From assembly GCA_963693365.1 (NCBI GenBank), contig CAVNZM010000003.1:12462001-12526000 (forward strand): 64,000 bases of DNA, given 5' to 3'. The DNA comes from Amoebidium appalachense. Taxonomy: Eukaryota > Ichthyosporea. Shown piece by piece: positions 1 to 28,349 of this stretch; the stretch's first letter is position 1; the number at the start of each line of letters is the position of its first letter. The notes beneath the pieces are model-generated. The model was not told where the DNA came from, searched no databases, and saw only the letters and a list, made by a program, of their open reading frames with translations. Made by a program: the position numbers and the translations under genes.

Positions 1-35
1 GTCAGGGTATGTGTGTGTGGAAGTGGTCAGGGTAT

Positions 36-66
<31 letters not shown>

Positions 67-81
67 GAGGGGGGAGGGGGG

Positions 82-186
82 TTTGAATGCGTCAAGAAGC
101 ACGAAGTACACAAGAACAAACGGATAACACGATGCAGAATGCAAGCCATACATAAAGAGTATGCATAATAAGCAGAGCCCATCCTG

Positions 187-187
<1 letters not shown>
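82..187 (-). repeat. Truncated subfamily A copy between G runs
   Basis: TTTGAATGCGTCAAGAAGCACG...GCAGAGCCCATCC matches the tail-proximal third of subfamily A (15163-15266) with a few changes. It is flanked by poly-G on both sides. A more distant relative follows at about 227-310. Confidence 0.85.
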
Positions 188-223
<36 letters not shown>

Positions 224-409
224 GGGATAGAATGTGTTGAAGAAGACAAGCACAATCATATCCGGGCAATACAATGCTTCAAAGGTCACACAAAGAGTAT
301 GCATAATAAGGTAAAGGGTTTTTTTTTTTGCTTTCGTTGGTTGTGTGTTTTTTTTTTTTTTTTTTTTTTTTTGGGGGGGGGGGAGGGGGGGGGGGTAAGA
401 GGTACAAAC

Positions 410-867
410 CTGCCAGAAGATGACAGCCGGGGTGGAGCGGTAGAAGGCCAACATTCCGCCTGGAGGGGGAGGGGGGGGGGGGGTGGGGGGGGGGGGGAGA
501 GAGAGGGGGCCGGGGAGAAGAAGGTAAGTTTCACGGCCGGGAAAAGGGGGGGAGGGGGGTATGATGCAAGCGCTGACATGACGTACAAGGCACCTCCTTC
601 CCCACCCTCCCCTCCCCCCACCCTCCCGGAGGAGCTTCCAGACCCTGAAGCTAATGAAACATCTCCTCTTTCCCCCGCCCCCCCCCCTGCCCCCCTCCCC
701 CCTTCCCACCCCCTCCCCCCTCCCCTTCCCCACCAACACACACACACACACACTCCTCCAGCACAAAATCCCGGTGTTGTCCCTGTTTCTCCCTCCCCTT
801 CCTTACATCTCTCTCTGCCTATCCCTCTCGCTCACCCTCCATCAGATCTCTCACTCCTTGACCCTAG

Positions 868-946
<79 letters not shown>

Positions 947-1027
947 GGACCCTTCTCTTAGGCTTTGTGTGCATCTGTCTGGTTGCCTGCTTGCCTGTCT
1001 CTTATTCCTGTGTTTGTGTGTGTGTAA

Positions 1028-1059
<32 letters not shown>

Positions 1060-1291
1060 TAGCGTGTGTGTGTAGGTGTTTGTGTGATCCTCTTACCTTA
1101 CGTTATATGTGTGTGTGTGTGTGCATGCGCACGTGCATGCCTACCCGAGATAAGCATGTTGCCAGGGACCTGGAAGGACATTCTGCCCAGAATGAACTGC
1201 TTCTCCCCCGTCTGCGGGTGGAAGGCACTGTCGTACAGCTTCTTAGCTGCCCACACCTGAAAGAAGGGGGTATGCTGTTAGTGGCTGGAAG

Positions 1292-1334
<43 letters not shown>

Positions 1335-1836
1335 AAATGTTATATACAGCATACAAAGTACACAATTACGAAGGAGAAGACAGGAAGTGGGGGGGTAGAA
1401 GGGGGGGCAGGGGAGACAGGAAGAGGAGGGAGGGAAAGAGGGGGGGGGGGGGGGGGGGGGGAGGGAGGGAGAGGGAGGGAGGGGAGGAGTGAGAGAGAGA
1501 CAGAGCGAGAGAGAAAGAGAGAGTGTGTGTGAGTGCGCGTGATAGAGAGATAGCACAAGAACCCCATCGGGAATCAGGGATGTGTGTGTGTGTGTGTGTG
1601 TGTGGTGAGCGGGGAAGAGACACTCACACCCCCACATAGCTTGACACGTGTCCGTGAGCGTACACAAATACACACACGTGCGCACCCACCCACTCACCGG
1701 CCCACATCCCCCTACCCACCACCAACCCACCCCTCCCCCCCAACCACCACCATACACATATACACACGCCCACTCACCCACACCCACCCCATTATCCCCC
1801 TTTCCAGCCACCATACACACACATACACGCACACAC

Positions 1837-1888
<52 letters not shown>

Positions 1889-2100
1889 ACCTGCTCATCA
1901 GTTGTTCCAGCAGGCTCAGTGGCACTGCCGTTCTTGTACGCCTCCACAAGCGCCTTTGCATCATCAAGCTCCTTGTCAGAGGCAAGCACCGTGCGGGGAT
2001 CAGTGACATTGAAGAAATGCTTGGCGCGGCCAAGGTAGGTGCTCTGCTCCCAGCGGGGCTTGGAAAGGTCCAGACGACCGTTGACCTTGGGGGACTCCAT
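410..2100 (-). CDS. Sideroflexin, 5' part (3 exons; 3' end beyond window)
   Basis: Three exons encode the first 124 residues of a sideroflexin, the inner-mitochondrial-membrane amino-acid (serine) carrier family. Exon 1 (1891-2100) begins [17 protein letters not shown] and carries the family N-terminal signature with [13 protein letters not shown]. Exon 2 (1145-1256) contains [12 protein letters not shown], the HPDT-like motif, and [11 protein letters not shown]. Exon 3 (410-459) contains [15 protein letters not shown]. The phases agree (0, then 1, then 0), and donors GTACGT, GTAGGC and GTTTGT with CAG acceptors are visible. The family is usually about 320 aa, so roughly 200 C-terminal residues lie left of position 1. 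Positions 1-409 are intron containing poly-G and a dispersed repeat. The start is the only in-frame ATG before the conserved block. The match to the family is strong; the paralogue is not determined. Confidence 0.9.
869..945 (+). repeat. (GT)n microsatellite in a sideroflexin intron
   Basis: Uninterrupted GT dinucleotides for about 76 nt. Confidence 0.95.
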
Positions 2101-17271
<15,171 letters not shown>

Positions 17272-18436
17272 CGCAACACTTGTGTTTCTAGGTTCAAAAA
17301 ACACTAACTGAAAACACAGAGAACAGGGACCCAATAATTATTATTATTCAGTATTTTTTTTAACAATACTTAATAGTTCTCTCCTTCGCAAAACACTGGA
17401 ATTATCCTTGGGGGAAAGAGTTCGCAGGAAGAAAGAAAACATTCATAATCGAGAAACGTTCACAGTGGCCGTGAGAGCAGTACGACACACGAAGGGGCAG
17501 CTTTTCCCCCTAGCTTCAGCAGGAAGGGGAAAAAAAGCCTCCAAGAACATGATAGATCCAAATAGAACGCGTGTATTTATATTTTTCAAATAATGAAGAA
17601 TCAATTTTACCTAAAAAGTGTTATATTACTTAGAAAAATAAGTTGTGTGTTTCCTTACTCTGTAATCCACAAAATTAAGCTCTTTGTAATAGTTCTGTTG
17701 ATTACGTTCTTCAACGAGTAAATGATCTAGGAGAAAACATACCCGATAGAATAACCTTTTCCTATTGGCTACTCTTCCATCCCGGTGGATCCCGGTTGTT
17801 GATTGGTTAGGTCTAGATTCATGAACAGCCAATCACAACACAGAGATTCACGGTAAGGGCGTAAGGCGAAGGGCGGATTCGTGCATGTTGAAGTCATGAA
17901 ACGGAAACGAAAAAACGCGAAACTTCCCCAGTGAGAGTGTAGTAGGAGTGGGTACGGTGAAGAAGTTTGAATCTTGTATTAGTTTGTAGCGAGACATTTT
18001 TCACTCCGTGTAACGTATATTATAATATAGCGAGTTTGGGAGGCTTTGCTACTAGAAATAGCCTCTCCCTTCCATTCCTTTCTCCTACCATCCTACGCAC
18101 GTGTACGCCTGCCCGTGCATAACACGCACCACATCCTAGGTTAGTGGTGAGTGTGCAGTTTTTTTTTTTTTATAACCGAATTGTGTAACGGGGATGTGCC
18201 TTTTCCATCACATTTTACTCTTTTCCCCAGCCGGGCTTCACATGCCTATCGAAAACAACTCAGTACAAGTCTTACAACACTAGCCTAGATTTTGGGACGT
18301 ACCATCATCACAACGAAAAACAGATAATCATATAAACGCACTATCACACCAATTCGTTCATTATTTTGACGTAGTAGCATATTAAATTCGCAAAGCCTTT
18401 GCTGCTGTTTCTTTTCATTTATTTTCCCATGCAATC
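17272..18436. promoter_or_regulatory. Divergent promoter region between amidohydrolase (-) and mitochondrial carrier (+)
   Basis: 1165 bp of mostly unique sequence separate the two start codons. Three CCAAT motifs are clustered: ATTGG at 17764-17768, ATTGG at 17802-17806 and CCAAT at 17829-17833. No TATA box is obvious. Promoter function is inferred from the head-to-head gene order, the motif cluster and the lack of microsatellites compared with flanking introns. Confidence 0.5.
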
Positions 18437-19095
18437 ATGGCTACCAACGAGTGTACGCCTTTCCAGCTTATGCTGTCGTCCTGTACCGGTGCCTTCCTCT
18501 CTGCATGTCTCAGTAAGCCACCTCACTTCCCCTATAGTCTCCACGCACATGTCCGCCTTTTTTCTCGTGTTTTGATTCTTTATGTGTGTGTTTGTGTGTG
18601 TTATGTTCGTCGCAAGGCCGAGTTTGCCTGGTCACTTATTGTTTCAATTAATTATTGATGTACCGGCACATTCGAACGAAATGCATCAATGCAAGTGCTC
18701 GTGTAGGCTTGGGCAGAGCTCATAACGTCATTGAGGTGCACGTGCATTCCTGGGGTGGGGTGTGCAATCTTGTGCAGGGAAGGAATGCGCACGAGATCTT
18801 GTGTATACCTGTACATTGTGTGCATGTGCCGTGTAGATACCTATGTATGTAGTATACGTGTGTGCATGCGCTGGTGTAAATACATGTATCTTCGTGTGTG
18901 CATGTGCACGTGCTTACATAAGTTTGCGTGTGCTCACGGGCGGTACATAGGGTATGGCTGAGCTGTGTGGCTGTGGGCGTGCGTGCTTGGCAAAGTGTGT
19001 TTGTGCTCACGCAAAATGTTTTTTGTGGGTCGACGAGAGACATGTATACGTGTGTAGGGGGTTTCTGAACGAGGGTTGGGGTTGTGTGCACGGCA

Positions 19096-19132
<37 letters not shown>

Positions 19133-19193
19133 TGCACGTGTGTTGCGTGCATACGTGTGTGTGTGTGTGGGGAGGGGGTGGGGGTGGGGATGT

Positions 19194-19224
<31 letters not shown>

Positions 19225-19495
19225 GAAGGGGGGAGGGGGGGGGGGGGGGACTCCTGTTGGTAAAGGATGAACAGACATTAACATTCTTACTGCCAGTGAC
19301 ACCTTTTGACGTTGTCAAGACTCGTCTGCAAGCCCAGCATTCCGGCCAGGTACGAGTTCGAGTGTGTGTGTGTGTGTGTGTGTGTGTGCGTATGTGTGCT
19401 TGTGTGTGCTTGTGTGTGTATGTCTGTTGCGCTCTGTGTGTATTTGTGTGTGAAAGGTCACGGAGATCACGAACGATTGAAGGGGAAAGGGGAAA

Positions 19496-19526
<31 letters not shown>

Positions 19527-20414
19527 GGGGGGGGGGGGGGGTCCTTCTTGCTGCAAAATCAGCCAGCAATGTAGTCTTTGCCCGTGGATTTTTTGTCGCA
19601 CGTTGTTTGCATCCCTAGCAAAACCACGTTTTTGTTGATGTTCACTATTAATACAAACACCTTTGCTCGGTGAGCATGTCTTTATTGACTGAGACGATAA
19701 AAAGAATAAGTTACAAGGCAGAGGGTGGGTTTATTTTTGGGGGGGGGGGGGGGGGTTTGGTCTCTCGAATACAACCATGAAACAGAGATAAGCGAGCAAC
19801 AAATCATTGAATCATATACATAAATATGGGTAAAAAACACATTAAAAGACAAGGCACTTTCAATATGTGTTGGTCGTGCACCGTCTTTGTGGTTGGAATG
19901 GCAATGCTGCGGTGCTGGTGTGATGACGGCTGTGGTTGCATAAAAAGAAAAGAGAAAATTGAGCTTACACCGTTTTCTTCTTCTTTTTCTTTCTTCTCCC
20001 TTCCTCCCCCGCCCCCTCCCCCCCCTTCCCACCCCTCCCCCCCCCCCCCCCCCCCCCTCACCCATCCCCCCCCTCCCCGTTCTCCTATTCTTTTTTTTTT
20101 TTTGCCTTTCCCTCCCTCCTTCCTCCCTCTTCCACCACTTACAGGTTACGGGTCGTTGCATCCAATCCGCCTGTCCCGACCTAGTTGAACTCTGTGTGAC
20201 CTGTGAACAGCAGACCGTCCTAAGGGGCACCAGAGATGCATTCACAAAGATAGCCCAGACAGAGGGTCTACCTTCTCTGTGGAGGGGCTTGGCTCCTACA
20301 CTGTATGTACCCCCCCCTTTCCCCCCCGTCCCCTTCGTTTTTGGTTTTATTTCTGTTTTTTGCTCGGTTTCAAGAATCTTTGCATCTATACTTAACATAC
20401 GCTGACACATGTAT

Positions 20415-20446
<32 letters not shown>

Positions 20447-20591
20447 TCCTCTTCCCGGAAAGGAGCGAGGGAAGGATGGAGGGGGGATCTGGGTCTCCAT
20501 CTTGTGTGTCTGTGTGTGTGGTTGTTTTGTTTTTTTCTTTTTGTTTTTTTTTCTGGGGGGAGGGGGGGGGGGGGGGGGGGGTCTGTGTGGT

Positions 20592-20622
<31 letters not shown>

Positions 20623-20841
20623 AATGCGGATGGATGATTGCTTAGGCAATCCGACAATAAAGAAGAAGGACAAAGGACCCCTAGTGTGTGTACGTGCGTG
20701 TTTTTTACTGGTAGTAACTACACTAACCAAGGCTTTTTGTTTTTTATGGTGTACAAACGAAGGAGATGATCCAACTGCGTTCAGATGCACTCCCCGAAAG
20801 TGGGCACATTGCGTGCAAATCTCGAGATGTGTATGTTCCAT

Positions 20842-20888
<47 letters not shown>

Positions 20889-20984
20889 CACACACATTCA
20901 CTCACCCCCCCCCCTCCCCCTCAAAGAAAAAAAATTACCCACCCAGCGCCATCACCAAAAATGTGTGTTCGCGCGCGCGCACGT

Positions 20985-21069
<85 letters not shown>

Positions 21070-21573
21070 CTCATGTCTCTGCCTTCCACCGTGATCTACT
21101 ATACGGCCTACGACACTCTAAAGCCACACCTCGTTTCTATTTTTGGCGTCGCTGCTGCTCCAACAGTAGCAGGAATCACCGCAAGAGGTCAGTATATTTT
21201 AAAGTTTTATGCATTAATCACAAATGGTCAATATATCTACTGTTTGAGGTCGGCATATTATTTAAATAGAAGTATTAAACATGGAGGTCCTACCTTTCTA
21301 CTTAAATGGAGTTTTGCTAAAATATTTCTGTTTACTGGACGAGGTTTTTGGGGCTTCTTGTGAGCAGGGTTTCTTTTCTTTTCTTATCTTTTCTTTTTTT
21401 TTCTTTTTTTTTTTTTATTAAAAAAAAACTGGAAAAACGAACCGATTTATGGTAGAGCTTGGCTATGCACCTTCTATACTTTGTATATCTATCAGAGGTT
21501 CTTAGAATCTGATGTTTTCTTGTATTGCTTTGTAAGGGAGGGATTATGGGCAGGAAGTGTGTGTGTTTGTTTT

Positions 21574-21612
<39 letters not shown>

Positions 21613-21715
21613 TGAATCCCGTTTGTGCAAAGGATATATCGAGCAACCTTGCGAGTGTGCTCTGCTAAGTATCGTGTTAACCTCCCCCACCCGCAAACAC
21701 ACACACACCCTCCTC

Positions 21716-21794
<79 letters not shown>

Positions 21795-22612
21795 CCGGCA
21801 CTGCTGTTATTGTATCCCCTCTTGAGCTCCTACGGACCAATGCCCAATCGTTGCAGGGCAAAGGAGGACTCGGCATGTACAGTGGTATGTGCCCCCCGCC
21901 CCCCGCCCCCCTCTCCCTGCACTCTATCCCCCCCCCCCCCCTCCCCCCCCCCCCCCCCCCCCCTCCCCCCCGCCTCCCCCAGACATCTTTACTTCCATGC
22001 AACCGGGCATGGTTGCTCTGTGTCGTGCATCTGTAAGCACATACACATTTTTCGCTGCACTGCATTAGTTTGCACACACATCTTCACCGTTTTGCTCACC
22101 TTGCTTGCATAAGCAACCCTGCTCGTCTTTGATCAAGACGGGGTGACCCACCCAAGTTCAGTTGATGCCGCTGTCTAAGTTGGAGCGTCGTATATACGCG
22201 GGCTAAGGGGTCGAAACTCAGACGAAATTGATGACTTGGGCCCTCCCTGAGGATGGGCTCTGCTTATGACGCATACTGTGCGCATGGCTGATGTTGCATA
22301 CTTGAATGTTTGCCTTTGCATGTGTCCTGCACCATGCTTCTCATCGTGTATGCGTACTTCGTACTGTGTTCCGCATTCAACCCCCCCCCCCCCTCCCCCC
22401 CCCCCCCCCCGGGGGTGGGGGGAGGAAGCAAGAAAGAAAGAGAAGTCAAAGAAAAAGAAAGAAGTGCTACAGTTATATCCCCTCCCCCCTCCCCCTCCTC
22501 CCCTTCCCCCGCTCAGTCTCACTCACTCATCTCACTCTCGCTGCACTCATACTGATGCAAACACACGCTCTCATATGTATATGCAATACACACATGCGCG
22601 CACGCACGCACG

Positions 22613-22661
<49 letters not shown>

Positions 22662-22870
22662 AAACACACAAACACAAACACACAGTCACACAAAAACAAT
22701 ACACCTGTATTTGCCTTGCCCGTGTTCCCCTTTGCCCCCCCCTCCTCACCCCCCCCCCCCCCCCCCCCCCCCCCCAAAGTTCCACCACTATCACCACCAT
22801 CAACAACCAAGAGGGGGGGGGGAGGGGGGAACTGTGGAAGGGGGGACGAACCGGGGGAGGTGTGTGTGTG

Positions 22871-22914
<44 letters not shown>

Positions 22915-24333
22915 GGGGGAGGGGGGGGGGGGGGGGGGGGGGGGGGCAAAGGAATGACATAAAGAAACAGAACAAGAAAGGAAGACGACCTGTTTTTTCT
23001 TTTTTGGTTCCGTTTTTTCTTTTTTGGTTCTGATTTTTCTGACCTTTTTTGGTTCTTTTATATTATTATTTTTTTTTTTTTAAAAAAAAAATCTGTTTTT
23101 CCGTCACCGATTAACTGATTGACCAATCACAGAGCTGTTCATGCGCATGTACGGCATGGTGCAAGCCAATGGGATCGCTGCGTTGTGGCGAGGCCTGGTG
23201 CCCACATTGTGGAGGGACATTCCCTTTTCGGGTAAGTGCTACTTTCCTTATTTGGCAACCAACATGTAAAAACACTATTATCTTTCTTCTGTTTCCTTCC
23301 ATTTGAACCTTCCGCCCCCCCCCCCCCCCCCTTCTTGCTTCTGCTTACTGCTGCAACTTTAACCCCCGGCCTTTCCCACTGCCCTTGCCTGCATAAGCAA
23401 CCCTGCTCGTCTCTGATCAAGACGGGTGACCTACTCATGTTCAAGTGAAACAGTATCTGAGTTGGGTTTCGTTAACGAGGGGAATAGGTCGAAACTCGGG
23501 TACTGTGGATGACGTGGGCCCCCCCTGAGGATGGGCTCTGCTTATTATGCATACTCTTTATGTATGGCTTGCATTCTGCATCGTGTTATCCGTTTGTTCT
23601 TGTGTACTTCGTACTTTTTGACGCATTCAAAACCCCCCCCCCCCCCCCCCCCCCCCCTCTCCCTCCCCCCCTCCACCTCTTACTCACCACATTTTTCTTG
23701 GACGTTTTTCAAGAAAAGGGGGTGGGGCGGGGGAGGGGGGAAGGGGGGGAGGGGAGAGGATGGGGAAGGGAGGGGAAGGGAGGGGAAGGGAGGGTTGTGA
23801 CCTATTGTGTTATGTCATGTCTCCTCCATTATTCCAACCTCCATGCATATACATCCCCCCTCCACACACACACACACACACACTCACACACACACACCAT
23901 CCGAGGGCGTTCCTCCTCCCTCTATTCTTCATGAATCAACTTGATTTCTTTGGGTGTATGGTATTCTCGGTACCTGTTTTGAAAACAGAAAACCTGCCTT
24001 TGATTGGGGGACATGTTGGCTGGTTGTACAAAAGGGAATAGGCAAGGTGGTGGTGATGGTGGGTGGGTGGGTGGGTGTTGGGAGGGGGGAAGTAGATGAG
24101 AAGGGGAAAAGGGGGGGGGGGGGGGGAGTGAGGGGGAAGGTGGTGTGGTATAGGATAGGTGCTAATGCGATGGGCCACCCAGCCATCTACTGGACTGCCT
24201 ACGAGGCGGGAAAGAGGTCACTGCACCGCATAAGAGGCCCAGTGGGGAGGGAAAGGTGGGTGTCAACCTCTCCTTCCCCTCCCCCCCCCCCCCCCTCTCT
24301 CTCTCTCTCTCTCCCCCCCCCCCCCCCCCCCCG

Positions 24334-24402
<69 letters not shown>

Positions 24403-24977
24403 GAATCAGAGATTGGGGCAAGAGGGAAGGGTGGGGCGGGAGGAAGTTTTTTTTTTTTTTTTGGGGGGGGGGGGGGGGGGAGAGGGAAAAAAGTAAGAAA
24501 AAGAAGAATAGGTGGGTGATGAAGAAGGGTAAGAAGAAGTTCAAAAAAAGCGTGTTTGGAGGAAAAGCACTCCAGAAAATATGAATAGCCTTGAACCATT
24601 GGATAGAAAACACTCCATGTATTCTGCCCCCCCTTCCCCCCCCCCCCCCCCCCCCCTTCCCCCCCTCTTTCCGGCCCCCACCACCACCACCCACCCACCC
24701 ATCCACTCACCCACTCACCCACCCAGATATTAGCAATTCTTATTCGAGGCTTTTGATTGGTTGACTGATTTTATATTTGGGGGGGCTGCAGCACGTTTGA
24801 TCGTTTTTGGTCGTCATTTGCTTTGGGTGCTTGTGCCGGCATGGTGAGTGACGCCCCCGATATTCCCCCCCTTGCCCCCCCTCCCCCCCCCCCCCCCCCA
24901 ACCACGACCACCTTCCTCTTCCCCTCACCACACACCATTTTGTCTCTCTCTCTCTCCCTCTCTCCCTCTCTCTCTCT

Positions 24978-25062
<85 letters not shown>

Positions 25063-25455
25063 CTCGCTCTCGCTCTCTCCCTCTTTCCCTCCCTCCCTCC
25101 CTCCCTCCCTCCCTCCCTCCCTCTCTCTCTCTCTCTCTCTCTCCCTCCCTCCCTCCCCCCCCCTCCCCCCTCCCCTCCCCCCCCCCCCTCCCTCACTCCC
25201 CCCTCCCCGCCCCCCCGTCTCCTCCCGCCCCCACCCCACCTTTCTGTGTACTAACTCGTTTGTGCGCTGAACAATGAAATGCATGCAGGTTGCTGCCACA
25301 CGTTTTGAATATTTCAATATAACCATTTATGGCTATTTACCTGTGTACTGACCAATCAAATGCATGCAGGTTGCAGCCACCCTCACCACCCCCTTTGATG
25401 TTGTCAAGACACATCAGCAGCTCGACTTGTCCGGTTTGTCCCTTCCCCCTCCCCG

Positions 25456-25487
<32 letters not shown>

Positions 25488-25507
25488 TTCAAGCACAAAC
25501 ACATTGA

Positions 25508-25566
<59 letters not shown>

Positions 25567-26018
25567 TTAAGCACACACAAACACGTACACATACACACAT
25601 TGCCCCTCTGCCGACAGTATAACCATTATGCACGCACCCCAATGCCCCCCCCTCCCCTCCCCCCTCCATTTTTTGGCAACTAATTGGTGGGTTAGTTCAT
25701 GGGCAACTGCACTTCGCACTGTACACACACAGATCCCCCCTCCCCCCCCCCCCCCCCCCCCCTCCCCCCCCCCCCCACACACAGAGAGAGAGAGACCGGG
25801 GGGGAGGGGGGTGGGGGGAGGGGGGGATCGGTGCGATACAATGTTGACACAACCATTCGCGTGCATGTGCTCTGGCACAGCCACACCTAACCCAGGCATA
25901 ATTATTCTTCTTCCTTTTCCTTTTCCCCCCAGGCCACCGTGCCCACAAACCAATGCTTGAAGTCATGCGGTCCATTGTCCAGCGCTCAGGTCCCACAGGC
26001 CTTTTTGTTGGTGGGTAC

Positions 26019-26061
<43 letters not shown>

Positions 26062-26865
26062 CCCAAACAACAACAACAACAACAAGCAGACACACACACT
26101 TCTCCCTCCTCCTGCCCCATGTGTGTGCATTATGACAACCCCCCACTCCCGACACATACACATACACACATACACACATACACACATACACACATACACA
26201 CATACACACATACACACATACACACATACACACATACACACATACACACTCGACCCCTCCCCCCCCTCCCCCCCCCCCTCTTCATCCCCAACCTCATCCC
26301 CCTTCTCGATTGGATGGGCTTTGTTTATAACCCTCTCTCTTTTTCAGTGTGTGCTGTGAAAGATGCCTCGTGCTGTCCGTTGAAAATGTATACCTCATAC
26401 TCTGTAACACATTCTAACCCCCTCCCCCTCCCCTCCCCCCCCCCCCCCCCCTCCCCCTCTCCCCCTCTTCCACGCCCTTCCTGGCCCCCTCTTGTGCATG
26501 AAGAAAACAGGTTGTTGACTTGCTTATAATGCCTTTTTTGCAGCTTGAACCGCCCGTAAAAGATAACATCAAATAGTCAAAAATAAAGAAAATGTTTACA
26601 AGTGTCTTCTCTAGGGTACCTTACCTACTCATCTGGTTTTGTTTGTGGTTTGTGCCTCGTCTTGGGCATTCACTCAGTTATAAATGAAGAACGCCCAAAT
26701 AATGAAAATAAATTATGAAGAATAAATCTAACTAACAAATTACATTTGCTGCCAACAGGGCTACCCCCCCGACTAGCCAAGGTTGCGCCTGCCTGTGCGA
26801 TCATGATCGGCACATATGAGTGGGGCAAGATGTACTTTGCATCAACACACACCGGGGATGTTTAA
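18437..26865 (+). CDS. Mitochondrial carrier, SLC25A39/SLC25A40 (Mtm1)-like, 11 exons
   Basis: A 322-aa mitochondrial carrier; the SLC25A39/40 subfamily imports glutathione into mitochondria. Exons: 18437-18512, 19297-19349, 20145-20302, 21069-21187, 21795-21884, 23133-23231, 24183-24255, 24792-24843, 25370-25433, 25933-26010, 26759-26865 (969 nt, all phases agree). The three carrier signatures are present: TPFDVVKTR (27-35), SPLELLRTN (143-151) and TPFDVVKTH (247-255). Subfamily evidence: a Cys-rich matrix loop after the first signature, [43 protein letters not shown], and the C-terminal [21 protein letters not shown]. Family members are about 340-360 aa, so this one is slightly short, mainly in the first loop. 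It ends at TAA 26863-26865, and no AATAAA is obvious close downstream. Two large dispersed-repeat copies sit in introns 5 and 6. Confidence 0.93.
20988..21066 (+). repeat. (AC)n ending at the carrier exon 4 acceptor
   Basis: Pure AC repeat running into CACAG at 21064-21068, directly before exon 4. Confidence 0.95.
21717..21793 (+). repeat. (AC)n ending at the carrier exon 5 acceptor
   Basis: Pure AC repeat running into ACAG at 21791-21794, directly before exon 5. Confidence 0.95.
21987..22380 (+). repeat. Dispersed repeat, subfamily B, full-length copy with poly(C) tail
   Basis: A 394-bp unit in carrier intron 5, nearly identical to the inverted copy at 61720-62116. In this orientation it runs from CTTTACTTCCATGCAACC to CCGCATTCAA and then into a C run. 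It contains the family core: GCTCGTC...GATCAAGACGGG, a GGTCGAAAC element and GAGGATGGGCTCTGCTTAT. Confidence 0.9.
23332..23632 (+). repeat. Dispersed repeat, subfamily A, poly(C)-tailed copy
   Basis: A 300-bp unit in carrier intron 6, bounded by C runs on both sides. It ends TTTTTGACGCATTCAAAACC then C(n). It is nearly identical, in inverse orientation, to the first ~300 bp of both units of the 35.7-37.3 kb tandem pair and to 15163-15350. The box-B-like GGTCGAAAC is at 23487-23495. Confidence 0.9.
24938..25150 (+). repeat. (CT)n/(CCCT)n polypyrimidine array
   Basis: CT dinucleotides with CCCT variants, in carrier intron 8. Confidence 0.95.
25244..25302 (+). repeat. Duplicate of the carrier exon 9 acceptor edge
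   Basis: The sequence TGTGTACT...AATGAAATGCATGCAG/GTTGCTGCCAC closely matches the true exon 9 boundary at 25343-25380, TGTGTACTGACCAATCAAATGCATGCAG/GTTGCAGCCAC. It gives a second plausible acceptor 85 bp upstream of the one used. Translation past the decoy diverges from the carrier sequence after about three codons. Confidence 0.8.
26155..26247 (+). repeat. (ACACACAT)n array
   Basis: About eleven octamer units of CATACACA in carrier intron 10. Confidence 0.95.
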
Positions 26866-27023
26866 GGTCCATGATTTTTTCCTTATTTGGCAAATAATGC
26901 AAGATGTTATAAAAGGAGACTGTGTTATGCATAGGCAAAGCTAAGCCATGTGATCTGATGTTACTATGACGTAGAGCTCTGGTCTTCTGATGTCATACCG
27001 CGAAATGCAGACTATAGACCTAA

Positions 27024-27024
<1 letters not shown>

Positions 27025-27104
<80 letters not shown>
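27025..27104 (+). repeat. (AC)n microsatellite downstream of the carrier
   Basis: About 80 nt of pure AC. Confidence 0.95.
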
Positions 27105-27107
<3 letters not shown>

Positions 27108-28313
27108 CCCAACCGCCATCACCATCACCCGACTTTCCGAGTTAGCAAAATATGCTCTGTTTGTACGAATGTTTATGGTTCGACTATTAGTGCACACATG
27201 TACATTTACACACGCAAGACAGTACCCGTGTATGCAAGGCGCACCAGTTTAGTACTAGGGACGTTATATGCGAATGTACAAATATTTCCTCCCCATGCAA
27301 TGTTATGGGTTTTTGAAACTGCTGCCGTTGAATGTTTGGGGGGTTTTTTTCTTGGTTTTTTCTTTTTGAGATGGTATCTCTTAGCTGGTATTTCTTTTCT
27401 TTCTTTTCTTTTTTTTCTTTTTTTTCCTGGGGGGTTATCTAAGGCTTGTTTATTTGTGCGCTCCAAGCTCGACGAATGCATGTCTGCTTTGAGTGTGTTA
27501 ACTGTGTTATCGATTAGTGAGTTTAGGTTTTACATGAATAGACATTTTGTTAGATGTGAATCTCTCCCTCTTCTCTCCTCTCTCTCTCTCACTCACCCCC
27601 TCCCCCCCCCCCCCCCCCCCCCCCCCTTTTTTTTTTTTTTTTTTTTTGTATTTTTGAAGGAACGCTAATGTGGCACAAAAAAAGTCATGTTCACGATCTG
27701 GCAGCAAGAGTTCCGACGTGACAGACTCACATGAAAATCTTCTCAATGATTGGTTGAATGCAAAAGATGGTATGCTGGGTGGTATAGAAGAAATACGTGT
27801 GCTGCAGTGTCTAGACGGGTGATGATTGCGCTGGGTGGATGGTTGGTGGATGTGGGTGGGTTGGTGGAGGTGTGTGTGTACATGTGTGTGTGTGTGTTGG
27901 GGGGGGGGGGGGGGGAGGGGGGGCGCTCGTGCTTGCCCCCTCTCCCCCCTCCCGCCCGCCCGCCTGCTCCCTACCCACACACACAGGTTTCAGATTCAAT
28001 ATTAGATACAGTACTCAAGTAAAGTTTATGATGACAGTGCAATGCCGTACACATGTGACTGCAACAGTTCGGTGTGTGTGTACACTACATGTTCGTTTGT
28101 CACGTGTGTGTGTATAGTTGTGGCCGTGGTGGTGGTGGGTTTGGGGGGCTAGCTGGAGACACTGCAGGAAGTGTTGGCCGAATTACTGTCGCCTAATCCC
28201 AAGCGGCACCACCAACACCTTATTCCTTTTGTGTGTGTGTGTCACGGGGTGTGTGTGTGGGGGGGGGAGTGGGGTGGGGTGGGTGGGTGGGTGGTGGTGG
28301 TGGTGGTGGTGGT

Positions 28314-28348
<35 letters not shown>

Positions 28349-28349
<1 letters not shown>

